Below are positions 12,677 through 19,637 of a DNA stretch of 27,102 bases, piece by piece. The stretch comes from a virus, in IMG/VR virus record IMGVR_UViG_3300032288_001376, positions 1 through 27,102 of that record; one strand, written 5' to 3'. The position numbers were made by a program, and so were the translations under genes. How positions within the stretch are numbered: the stretch's first letter is position 1; each line of letters opens with the position of its first letter. The notes under the pieces are model-generated. The model was given only the letters and a program-made list of their open reading frames with translations. It was not told the origin of the DNA and did not search any database.

Positions 12677-13485
12677 AATCGGTCCATTCCTTATCTGGCG
12701 GCAAGACATCATCTTATATGGCAATTCATTATCCGGCTGATTATAATGTATTTGCACTTGTAACGATAGATGATAAGAACTGCTCACCAAATGATAAAGG
12801 ATTAATTAAAAAGGTAAGTGATAAAATAGGAAAGGAATTTATTGCAACTGCTGAGGATGATTCCACATTAATTGCAATGTTGGATTTAGAGCAATTGTTA
12901 GGAAGGGAAATAATTTGGTTAACAGGTCTTTCCTTTGATATTGTTGTAAAAACAAAAGGCGGATGGCTTCCGTCAAAATTAAGAAGATACTGTACTACTG
13001 AAATGAAAATCAGACCTATATGGGATTGGTGGTATAAAACAATCGGAGAAAAGATAAAGATGGGTATTGGTTATAGATTTGATGAAATTGAAAGGGCTGA
13101 AAGATTCAGTACATCTTTTAAAGGCGTAACAGGAAAAAGAGGAACGAGAAATAAATGGGAAGAGATAGAATGGAGAGAAGGATGGTTCCCTCTTATAGAT
13201 GATAAAATAGGACATTATACTGTTTATCAATGGGCGCAAAAATCAGGAATTAAGTTCCCAAAAGATTCAAATTGTGTAGGATGTTTTCATAAACCAAATC
13301 AACAATTGAGAAAAAATTGGGATGATAATCCTAATAAAATTCAATGGTTTGCAAACCAAGAAAAAATTGGTAAAGGAACGTGGAAAGAGGAAATATCATA
13401 TGAACAAATTAAGAAAATAGGACTGCAACAAGATTTCTTTTTTGGAACAGGATCAGGATGTCAGGCTGGATTTTGTACGGATTAA
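12673..13485 (+). CDS. PAPS-reductase-like PP-loop ATPase with Cys motifs
   Basis: A 270-residue adenine nucleotide alpha-hydrolase family protein. The PP-loop SGGKTSS is at 8-14. The RRYCTTEMKIRP segment (104-115) and two later cysteine pairs, CVGC (201-204) and C263/C268 near the end, recall PAPS reductase and DndC-type sulfur-transfer enzymes, where cysteines hold an iron-sulfur cluster. It could reduce activated sulfate or activate a base or sugar for sulfur chemistry; which one cannot be decided. GC is about 28-33% in counted lines, lower than the flanking glycosyltransferase. It starts by ATGA overlap. Confidence 0.82.
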   Translation: MKSVHSLSGGKTSSYMAIHYPADYNVFALVTIDDKNCSPNDKGLIKKVSDKIGKEFIATAEDDSTLIAMLDLEQLLGREIIWLTGLSFDIVVKTKGGWLPSKLRRYCTTEMKIRPIWDWWYKTIGEKIKMGIGYRFDEIERAERFSTSFKGVTGKRGTRNKWEEIEWREGWFPLIDDKIGHYTVYQWAQKSGIKFPKDSNCVGCFHKPNQQLRKNWDDNPNKIQWFANQEKIGKGTWKEEISYEQIKKIGLQQDFFFGTGSGCQAGFCTD

Positions 13486-13486
13486 T

Positions 13487-13972
13487 ATGCACGATCATTA
13501 CGAAAATACTTTAGAAAAAGCAGAAAGAATTAAAAATATGCGAATAATCTTAGGAGCCGGACAATTCCAAAGAGAGCCTAATTACGAACATCAAGACCAA
13601 TGGGCTTTTCCAGGAATAGACCATGTATTTAATCTCAACGAAAAGTGGCCACTTGAAGACAATTCCTATATCTCAATAATCGCCTGCCATGTGGTGGAAC
13701 ATTTAAAAGACTTCCTCCACTTTCATAATGAAGCCCACAGGATCCTTAAACCCGGTGGAACGCTTTACTTAGAAACCCCCAGCGCACACGCAAGCCCAGA
13801 CCTTATCTGGTCGGATCCGACACACGTAAGACCTTATACTCCTCATTCGTGGATTAATTACTTAACCATCGAAGGGATTAATAAATTCGGATACACGGAT
13901 AAATGCTGGGGATCTTTGCATATCGAAACCAGACAAGGGAATCTTATCGTTCACGCAATGCCAATCAAATGA
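13487..13972 (+). CDS. SAM-dependent methyltransferase (class I)
   Basis: A 161-residue short class I methyltransferase. IILGAGQ (about 19-25) takes the place of the SAM-binding motif I. The segment SIIACHVVEHLKDFLHF then leads into EAHRILKPGGTLYLETPS, highly typical of Methyltransf_11 enzymes. The late WSDPTHVRPYTPHSW stretch is seen in sugar or lipid-sugar methyltransferases. The start could be ATG 13487 (one base after the previous stop) or 13538 (MRIILGAG). The context between glycosyltransferases suggests O-methylation of a glycan. Confidence 0.78.
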   Translation: MHDHYENTLEKAERIKNMRIILGAGQFQREPNYEHQDQWAFPGIDHVFNLNEKWPLEDNSYISIIACHVVEHLKDFLHFHNEAHRILKPGGTLYLETPSAHASPDLIWSDPTHVRPYTPHSWINYLTIEGINKFGYTDKCWGSLHIETRQGNLIVHAMPIK

Positions 13973-14052
13973 CTTATATAATAATTTTCACACTACTTGC
14001 AGTAGTTGTCTTTTTGAGAATCTATAACGAGTACAGAGATTATAATTCGTGA
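13969..14052 (+). CDS. 27-residue single-helix membrane microprotein
   Basis: It is coupled by ATGA to the methyltransferase stop, and its own stop overlaps the GTG of the next gene. One hydrophobic helix (IIIFTLLAVVVFL) is followed by a polar tail (RIYNEYRDYNS). It fills exactly the gap between two genes and mirrors the 25-residue ORF at 4729. Function unknown; it might anchor cassette enzymes at the membrane. Confidence 0.45.
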   Translation: MTYIIIFTLLAVVVFLRIYNEYRDYNS

Positions 14053-14639
14053 TCACAATCGTAGCCGTTCAATACTTAGAGCCTGACTATAATCAGACCT
14101 TGGACTGTCTGAAGAGACTTTCTTTGCCGGTTATTTTCGTTGACAGAAAAGGAATAGGTTCTTTAGCGGAAGCCTATAACAGAGGTTTCAAAAAGGTCCA
14201 AACTGAATACACCTGGTTTATTTCTAACATCACATTTAAACCAGACGTACCTATTAAGTTACTTTCAAGCATTCATAATTACGGAGGAGTAAGCCCTAAG
14301 TTCGCTTCTCATCATAAGTTTATAAGAATCGGGAAAGGAGTGCAGGAATCCAAGTTCGTAGAATTCACCGCTCCGCTTATAAGGTCGGAAGTTTATAAAG
14401 AAATCCAATTAGACGAGAATCTGCCTTATTGGGGACATGATATCGTTTTTGGGATAGAGTGCGAAAAGCGAGGAATCAAATTAGCAATAGACCACACGGC
14501 AGAGATAGAACATACTTATATCTGGGACTCCAAACCAAACCCAATAACTGAGAAAAGAAAGAAACTCAGATTAGCACAAGACAAGCCAACGGAGGAATAT
14601 TTAAACTTAAATTATCCGAATTGGAAACAATACTTATAG
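14049..14639 (+). CDS. GT2/GT-A-like glycosyltransferase
   Basis: A 196-residue protein starting at a GTG. The opening MITIVAVQYLEPDYNQTLD and the segment GSLAEAYNRGFKKVQTEYTW match the nucleotide-binding start of GT2 enzymes. FISNITFKPD replaces the usual D-x-D, so catalysis may be altered or the metal site atypical. YWGHDIVFGIECEKRGIKL near 144-162 corresponds to the acceptor-side ED motif region. It is shorter than many GT2 proteins but complete in core. It lies between the microprotein and the KdsC-like phosphatase in the cassette. Confidence 0.72.
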   Translation: MITIVAVQYLEPDYNQTLDCLKRLSLPVIFVDRKGIGSLAEAYNRGFKKVQTEYTWFISNITFKPDVPIKLLSSIHNYGGVSPKFASHHKFIRIGKGVQESKFVEFTAPLIRSEVYKEIQLDENLPYWGHDIVFGIECEKRGIKLAIDHTAEIEHTYIWDSKPNPITEKRKKLRLAQDKPTEEYLNLNYPNWKQYL

Positions 14640-15022
14640 ACTTTGACGGAGTTTTAACAGACGGCAAGAAATATATCGGTTCGATAGGGTCTTTTTATTC
14701 TGTACACACAAGAGACAACGTGGCCATCGCTGAACTGATAAGCATGGGTTACGAAGTGATAATCGTGACCGCTAACGGGGATCCGGTGATAGAAGAATAT
14801 GCAAGAAAAAGAAAGTGTAAACACATCTGGTCAAGAGAAAAGAATATAGAAGCGGAAATCGCAATAGGGGATTCAACCTTTGACATTCCTATGCTAACGA
14901 AAGCCAAGAAGAAGTTCTGCCCTAAAGATGCCCATCCGGATGTAAAGAAAATACCAGGCATAATAGTTTTAAACGTAAACGGAGGAGAGGGAGTGATTGA
15001 GAATCTTTTATTTTACTTATGA
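14621..15022 (+). CDS. KdsC-like HAD phosphatase
   Basis: A 133-residue HAD phosphatase without a cap domain. Motif I DFDGVLTDGK carries the nucleophile and acid-base Asp (D7, D9). VTANGD is motif II and IGDSTFDIPML is motif IV. The C-terminal NGGEGVIENL resembles the GGxGAVRE end of KdsC, which removes phosphate from KDO-8-phosphate. It likely dephosphorylates a sugar phosphate made for the cassette. The start is TTG at 14621, 19 bases inside the upstream gene; no in-frame ATG precedes motif I, so the rare start is well supported. Confidence 0.82.
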   Translation: METILIDFDGVLTDGKKYIGSIGSFYSVHTRDNVAIAELISMGYEVIIVTANGDPVIEEYARKRKCKHIWSREKNIEAEIAIGDSTFDIPMLTKAKKKFCPKDAHPDVKKIPGIIVLNVNGGEGVIENLLFYL

Positions 15023-15639
15023 TACAGGCAATAGCGCACGAATTAAAGTTCTGGAAGGAGTTTGTAAAAACCGCAAGATTTCTGAACGGATGGGTAGCGA
15101 ATATCAAAACGCCTGAACTCCATCAGCCGGTCTATGATATGTTAAAGAAAAAAGACCTCAAAGTATTAGACCTTGGAAGCGGAGTAGTTTCTATCCTTAA
15201 TGGAACCGTTAAAGATTTAACACCATGCGATCCTTTGGGTGAACTTTACGAATGTATTTTCGATTACAAGAAACACAAACTGCCACCACCTCTACCGATA
15301 GCAGCAGAGGATTTAGAATTTAAAGAAGAGTTCGATGTGGTGCATATCTCTAACGCTTTAGATCACTCCCAGAATCCAAGGAAGGCTTTTGAAAAAATGC
15401 TCCAAGCATCAAAGGAATATGTAATCGTTCAGGGATTTGAAAACGAAGCCATCTTTGAGAACTGGCAAGGCTTCCACCAATGGAACATGACCTTAGACGA
15501 ACATTTAAAGATATCCGGAAAGAACGGCATTAATTTAAACTCAAAAGAATTCAACCTTGAAATCATATTAAAACAAGTCATACCTTTGGACAACAAAAAC
15601 TGGATAATCTTTATCGCAAAGAAGAATGCCAATACCTAA
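15019..15639 (+). CDS. Class I SAM methyltransferase
   Basis: A 206-residue methyltransferase coupled by ATGA to the phosphatase. Motif I is KVLDLGSGVVS near 48-58; the acidic strand-2 end is CDPLGE near 70-75. FDVVHISNALDHSQNPRKAF near 109-128 is the post-I/motif II region of Methyltransf_11-like enzymes. The N-terminal helix WKEFVKTARFLNGWV may bind acceptor. It closes the modification cassette and overlaps the next gene by 14 bases. The substrate is unknown; the neighbours suggest a glycan. Confidence 0.78.
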   Translation: MIQAIAHELKFWKEFVKTARFLNGWVANIKTPELHQPVYDMLKKKDLKVLDLGSGVVSILNGTVKDLTPCDPLGELYECIFDYKKHKLPPPLPIAAEDLEFKEEFDVVHISNALDHSQNPRKAFEKMLQASKEYVIVQGFENEAIFENWQGFHQWNMTLDEHLKISGKNGINLNSKEFNLEIILKQVIPLDNKNWIIFIAKKNANT

Positions 15640-16114
15640 GCCAAGCCCTGGGGAATCAGAACAAGAATTTGTTTCACGTTGTATAAGTGAAATATCAAAC
15701 GAGTACGACCAGCAACAAGCGGCCGCTATTTGTTATAATACTTTCAGAACCGAAGCAATCAAAGCACAGGTAAAAGAATTCCTCCAGCCCAAAAACGAAT
15801 CTTACTCTGACTACCCAGACGGAGTAAAGAACAACGCTAAACGGGTTTTAGACTGGACAGAAAAGAACGGATGGGGATCATGCGGAACTCCAGTAGGGAA
15901 GCAACGAGCAAACCAATTAGCCAAAGGAGAACCCATCTCAGTTGAAACAATTAAAAGAATGTACTCGTATCTCTCAAGGCACGAAGTAGACCTGGAAACC
16001 TCAACATCCTACGGGGACGGATGCGGGAAACTCATGTACGACTCATGGGGAGGAAAAGCCGCTTTAGGATGGTCAAGAAACAAACTAAGAGAATTAGGAC
16101 TATTAAATGAATGA
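15626..16114 (+). CDS. Phage DUF protein of prohead-protease-associated type
   Basis: A 162-residue protein in two parts. The first (about 1-40) has EQEFVSRCISEI and QQQAAAICYNTF, a Cys-containing pattern recurrent at the ends of phage prohead proteases and portal-region proteins. The second (about 58-160) has DYPDGVKNNAKRVLDWTEKN, VGKQRANQLAKGEPIS, ETIKRMYSYLSRHEV and WGGKAALGWSRNKL, also seen fused to head-maturation proteases. Here both are stand-alone, just before the terminase genes. A head-assembly or packaging role is inferred. Confidence 0.65.
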   Translation: MPIPKPSPGESEQEFVSRCISEISNEYDQQQAAAICYNTFRTEAIKAQVKEFLQPKNESYSDYPDGVKNNAKRVLDWTEKNGWGSCGTPVGKQRANQLAKGEPISVETIKRMYSYLSRHEVDLETSTSYGDGCGKLMYDSWGGKAALGWSRNKLRELGLLNE

Positions 16115-16457
16115 CATGGCAAGACCTCTAATCTTCAAGACTCCAGAAGAACTGGACAAAGCCATTGATAAATACATCAAGCAAGAAGAGAAGCCAACCC
16201 TCGCAGGATTAGCCTATCACCTTGGTATTGACCGACATACGCTCTATAATTACAAAGAAAGAGAGGAGTTTTTCCACATAATTAAAAAAGCGACAGACTA
16301 CATCGAAAGCCAATACGAACAAAGGCTCATCTACGGAAACAATCCGACCGGTCTCATCTTCGCATTAAAGAATATGGGATGGACCGATAAACAGAAAATC
16401 GAACAACAAACAGAACACTCTGGTGGCATCAGTATTAACTGGTCGGATCCAGTATAA
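16107..16457 (+). CDS. terS: Terminase small subunit
   Basis: A 116-residue DNA-recognition subunit of the packaging motor. The HTH is visible in PTLAGLAYHLGIDRHTLYNY (about 30-49). It is followed by the helical oligomerisation part and the characteristic FALKNMGWTDKQKIE end. The ATG at 16107 overlaps the previous stop; ATG 16116 gives MARPLIFKTPEEL, the usual family N-terminus, and is an equally good start. It overlaps the large subunit by 35 bases, a common terS-terL arrangement. Confidence 0.85.
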   Translation: MNDMARPLIFKTPEELDKAIDKYIKQEEKPTLAGLAYHLGIDRHTLYNYKEREEFFHIIKKATDYIESQYEQRLIYGNNPTGLIFALKNMGWTDKQKIEQQTEHSGGISINWSDPV

Positions 16458-17595
16458 CATAGCAAAGACCAAGGTCGCTCTACAATCTTTCAAGGCTTAC
16501 AAGTCAGGAAAGAGGTTTATCGTCAATCAAGGAGGGTCAAGATCGGGGAAGACTTATTCATTAGTTCAACTATTAGTCGGGTTAGCGTTAAAGGAAAAGG
16601 TCAGCATCTCAGTCTGTTCGATTGCTTATCCTCATCTAAGGAAAGGCGTAATAAGGGACTGGATTGAGATTATGGAGAACTCAGGGATGTATGACCCTAA
16701 TTCCCACTCACTAACAGAAAGCCTTTACAGGTATCCAAATGGGTCTTATATCGAATTCTTCTCAGTAGATAACTCGTTAAAAGTACGGGGACCAGGCAGG
16801 GATATTCTTTTCGTAAACGAGGCTAACCTAATCCAAAAGGAAACCTTTGAGCAGTTAAACATGAGAACCAAAAAAGCGGTTTTCATTGACTACAACCCAG
16901 CAGATGAGAACCATTGGATATACGACCGGCTCCTACCGTTACCGGATACAGAATTTATCCAAACGACCTTTTTAGACAATCCATTTCTTCCTGAAATCCA
17001 AAAGAAGCAAATCGAAAGCCTGAAGGATGCTGATCCGAATCTTTGGAAAGTTTACGGACTCGGAGAGAGGGGGACCACACAGAACACCATATACCACAAA
17101 TTCGACCTCTACGATGACGTACAAGGCGACTTCTGCTACGGGCTGGACTTTGGCTTCAACCATCCTAATGCGCTCGTAAAAGTCACCAGAATCGAAAATA
17201 ACCTATACGCAGAGCAGAAACTTTATCAGTCGCACTTAACCACAAGCGACCTTATTAAACAAGTGAAAGAAATAGTAGGTAATTCGCTCGTTTACTGCGA
17301 CACGGCACGACCTGAGATTATCCAGGAACTAATCCTAAACGGAGTCAATGCATACCCAGCAGACAAGAGCGTAAAAGAAGGAATAGACTTCATCAGAAGC
17401 CATAAACTCTTTATCCACAGGGAATCCACAGACCTTCAGAAGGAACTTAGATCGTACAAGTGGAAGCAGAAACCTACTGGGGAGATATTAGACGAGCCGG
17501 TAAAGATGTTCGATGATCTCTGTGACTCCTTCAGGTACGGGGCTATTTCATTTAAAAATAACTACACATCACCAATCTTAATGGGTTTCAGATGA
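16423..17595 (+). CDS. terL: Terminase large subunit
   Basis: A 390-residue ATPase-nuclease that drives DNA into the prohead. The Walker A is GGSRSGKT (37-44) and the Walker B region is ILFVNEAN with catalytic Glu 133. The coupling segment FIDYNPADENHW follows. The RNase H-like nuclease has YGLDFGFNHP (D242), VYCDTARPE (D293) and FDDLCDSFRYG (D364-D368 region). Length is slightly short but all motifs are present, fitting Terminase_3-type enzymes. The start is GTG at 16423, within terS. Confidence 0.95.
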   Translation: MASVLTGRIQYNIAKTKVALQSFKAYKSGKRFIVNQGGSRSGKTYSLVQLLVGLALKEKVSISVCSIAYPHLRKGVIRDWIEIMENSGMYDPNSHSLTESLYRYPNGSYIEFFSVDNSLKVRGPGRDILFVNEANLIQKETFEQLNMRTKKAVFIDYNPADENHWIYDRLLPLPDTEFIQTTFLDNPFLPEIQKKQIESLKDADPNLWKVYGLGERGTTQNTIYHKFDLYDDVQGDFCYGLDFGFNHPNALVKVTRIENNLYAEQKLYQSHLTTSDLIKQVKEIVGNSLVYCDTARPEIIQELILNGVNAYPADKSVKEGIDFIRSHKLFIHRESTDLQKELRSYKWKQKPTGEILDEPVKMFDDLCDSFRYGAISFKNNYTSPILMGFR

Positions 17596-18236
17596 AGATA
17601 ACAATCGAACTAAACGGGGTAAAAGTCGAGAAAGACATCCCCACAATGTGGAAGGAAGTCACCTTTGGTCAGTTTCTTAAACTCTCCGAATGCGAGGATG
17701 ATATTTCTAAAATACTGTCATTGCTTACCGGAATAGAAGTAGAGACATTAAACAAAGCCAAGATTCAAAACTTAGAGAAGATAATTACTTTACTTTCATT
17801 CCTTAAAACAGAGATGACCTTAGAAGTCCCTAAGACTTGCATGGGATATGAGATACCTAAGAACCTGGAGTTTGAAACCATAGGACAATTTGAGGATTTA
17901 AAGTTAGAAGCACTCCAGATGAAGGATGTTAAATCATTTGAGAAGTACGCCTTATTCTGTGCGATATATGCCGTTAAAGAATATGATTATAAGAAAGCAG
18001 AGGAATTAGCACCTGTCTTTTTAAATGCGCCATGCGAGGAGGTCATGGCCATCGGAAATTTTACATTACTGAAATTAACAGAATTGACGAGCGGCATAGA
18101 AGTCAACTGGCCCCCTCGAAATACTCTAACGAGGAAGTTATGGCTGGCTTTCAACGCCTATCGGAGAAATTTGGCTTTTATAGTACGTTACTTTATCTGG
18201 AAAAAGAAACTCCGTTTACGAGAAAGGAGTTACTAA
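17592..18236 (+). CDS. Tail assembly chaperone, short (G-like) product
   Basis: A 214-residue protein, coupled by ATGA to terL. Residues about 1-155 (MWKEVTFGQFLKL, DDISKILSLLTGIEVE, a helical core, EVMAIGNFTLLKLTELTSG) resemble tail assembly chaperones of Bacteroidota siphophages. In this class the short product is made by normal reading and a longer G-T product by frameshift. The last 37 residues (from RNTLTRKLW, rich in Arg and aromatics) do not resemble the rest and lie over a well-formed ORF in the -1 frame. These proteins coat the tape measure during tail assembly and are absent from the virion. Chaperone assignment is inferred from layout plus pattern. Confidence 0.7.
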   Translation: MKITIELNGVKVEKDIPTMWKEVTFGQFLKLSECEDDISKILSLLTGIEVETLNKAKIQNLEKIITLLSFLKTEMTLEVPKTCMGYEIPKNLEFETIGQFEDLKLEALQMKDVKSFEKYALFCAIYAVKEYDYKKAEELAPVFLNAPCEEVMAIGNFTLLKLTELTSGIEVNWPPRNTLTRKLWLAFNAYRRNLAFIVRYFIWKKKLRLRERSY

Positions 18237-18343
18237 AATGGTCTGTGTCGGAGTTTAACTTTAACCTCATATATTTGTCTCACTATAACCACACGATAAA
18301 GAAATACCAGGAGATCCTGAACAATAAGCATGGCAACCTATAA
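18032..18343 (+). CDS. Tail chaperone T-like extension reached by -1 frameshift
   Basis: An ORF in the -1 frame relative to the chaperone gene, open from 18032 to a TAA at 18341-18343. From PSKYSNEEVMAGFQRLSEKF onward (about 18113) the sequence is protein-like: amphipathic helices, FGFYSTLLYLEK, FTRKELLKWSVSEFNF, HYNHTIKKYQEIL. It matches the AG..kl..fG...tl..La style of T-domain extensions. Fusion to the upstream frame would give 250 residues. Independent initiation at 18032 is unlikely, as its first residues (MRGGHGHRKF) are atypical. It overlaps the next gene by 14 bases. Confidence 0.7.
   Translation: MRGGHGHRKFYITEINRIDERHRSQLAPSKYSNEEVMAGFQRLSEKFGFYSTLLYLEKETPFTRKELLKWSVSEFNFNLIYLSHYNHTIKKYQEILNNKHGNL
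18056..18117 (+). other. Candidate frameshift signals in the chaperone overlap
   Basis: Two -1 slip sites fit the overlap. A AAT TTT at 18056-18062 is a canonical X XXY YYZ heptamer in the zero frame, with a Shine-Dalgarno-like GAGGAGGT at 18036-18043 some 12 bases upstream, as known for bacterial dnaX. The second, CCC CCT at 18111-18116 followed by CGA, keeps the more chaperone-like TLLKLTELTSG stretch in the zero frame, then continues PPSKYSNEE. Protein pattern favours the second; heptamer form favours the first. Confidence 0.5.
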
Positions 18344-18734
18344 CAAGTTCAATTCTTTCGTAGAAGCCGTCAATGAGAAGAAACACGACTTTTCAACTGA
18401 TGTTATTAAGGTTGCTTTAACGAATACCTCACCGAGTGCTTCCAATACGCAACTTTCAGACATCACCGAAATCAGTTATACCTATTGCTCAAGCAGGACG
18501 GTAACGATTTCCTCTTCTTCCCAGACTTCAGGAACTTATAAGGCGGTAGCGAATGATTTAGTTTTAACTGCTTCCGGTGGGGATGTTGGGCCGTTTAGAT
18601 ATGTGGTTTTTTATAACGACACCAGTACAAACGATCTGTTGATTTACTGGCTTGATTACGGGTCCTCGATTACGATAGCAGACGGAGGAACTTTAACGAT
18701 TGACTTTGGATTGCAAATGTTTTCGATGATATGA
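18330..18734 (+). CDS. Conserved phage structural (tail) protein
   Basis: A 134-residue beta-rich protein: MATYNKFNSFVEAVNEKKHD, VIKVALTNTSPSASNT, SYTYCSSRTVTI, VGPFRYVVFYNDTSTNDLLI and DYGSSITIADG. This order is recognisable as a widespread tailed-phage structural protein found around head-tail joining or tail genes. Its exact position in the virion is not established to my knowledge. It is coupled to the next gene by an ATGA. Confidence 0.78.
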   Translation: MATYNKFNSFVEAVNEKKHDFSTDVIKVALTNTSPSASNTQLSDITEISYTYCSSRTVTISSSSQTSGTYKAVANDLVLTASGGDVGPFRYVVFYNDTSTNDLLIYWLDYGSSITIADGGTLTIDFGLQMFSMI

Positions 18735-19162
18735 AACGGTCAGAGGTAAAAGACTTCATCCAAAGCGGAGCGGAACTGCTTAATATTCCTTTTGAAACGG
18801 GAAGGATCACGGAGTTTAACTCCTCAAGGTCTAACACGTATCCTTTTATCTTTTTAGAGTCTTTAAGCGTAAACACCGCTATTTCCTATTCTTTGCCTAC
18901 AGATACCTGGAGTATAAGGCTTCATATTGCTTTTAAAGATTCCATCGATTCAAAGATGGACCAGTATGAAGACTTGATAGACCAAGCGGATGACATTGGT
19001 AAGTCTTTGGTTAAAAGATATAACGATATTCTAACTAATTATAACCTTGTCACTATCTCAGGGATAACGAGGGTTCCGTTTATCAAAAGGCACGCTGACT
19101 GTCTTACGGGTGTTGTTTTGACATTTACATTGATTGCTCAAGATGTGAATGGTTGCGATTGA
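18731..19162 (+). CDS. Tail terminator/completion-like protein
   Basis: A 143-residue alpha/beta protein: an N-terminal helix, strands (YPFIFLESLSVN, DTWSIRLHIAFKD), a helix (YEDLIDQADDIGKSLVKRYN) and C-terminal strands (GVVLTFTLIAQDV). It resembles gpU-like tail terminator or minor tail proteins by size and order, and neighbours a gp10-like protein, which fits the head-tail joining set. The family is assigned by pattern, with moderate certainty. It overlaps the next gene by 14 bases. Confidence 0.6.
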   Translation: MKRSEVKDFIQSGAELLNIPFETGRITEFNSSRSNTYPFIFLESLSVNTAISYSLPTDTWSIRLHIAFKDSIDSKMDQYEDLIDQADDIGKSLVKRYNDILTNYNLVTISGITRVPFIKRHADCLTGVVLTFTLIAQDVNGCD

Positions 19163-19637
19163 CAACATATTAAATAAATACGGACAGGTCGGTGTTCAAC
19201 TATTAAAGAACGCTATATCAGGTCTTAAAGCGACCGGGAAGACTGAGCAGAGTTTAAGATATGAAGTCATCCAAGAACCAGGGGTTAGCACGTTAACAAT
19301 CTACGGACGGGAGTTTTTCAAAGCGTTAGAAACAGGACGGGGGCCGGCAGAAAGGAGCGGACCTCCTGGATTCCCTGAGAGACTTGAAGAGTATATGCAA
19401 GCGAGGGGGTTTCCTTCTAAGACATCAAAGAAAGGCGTAAAGTATTGGAGGATCGGGGATAACTGGTATTCAGGGAAGAGCCTTGCGTATAAAATCAACA
19501 CCCAAGGGGACAGAACGTATAGAACCGGAGGACGGCAAGTTTATAGCGATGACCTTAGTAAGTTTGTGGAGGAGTTGAAGCAAGTGGTAAAGGATACCGC
19601 TTTATTTGGCTTCAGGAAAATAAAGACGAATGAGTAA
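19149..19637 (+). CDS. HK97 gp10-like head-tail joining protein
   Basis: A 162-residue protein with an N-terminal helix, a strand pair (TLTIYGREFFKALETGRGPA), GPPGFPERLEEYMQARGF and a basic loop. A SLAYKINTQGDRTYRTGG segment and a C-terminal helix follow. The ExGR...p....i..w...rG organisation is that of HK97 gp10 and virion morphogenesis proteins, which help complete tails or the head-tail joint. Its location next to the terminator-like gene supports this. It overlaps the fibre gene by 8 bases. Confidence 0.7.
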   Translation: MVAIDNILNKYGQVGVQLLKNAISGLKATGKTEQSLRYEVIQEPGVSTLTIYGREFFKALETGRGPAERSGPPGFPERLEEYMQARGFPSKTSKKGVKYWRIGDNWYSGKSLAYKINTQGDRTYRTGGRQVYSDDLSKFVEELKQVVKDTALFGFRKIKTNE

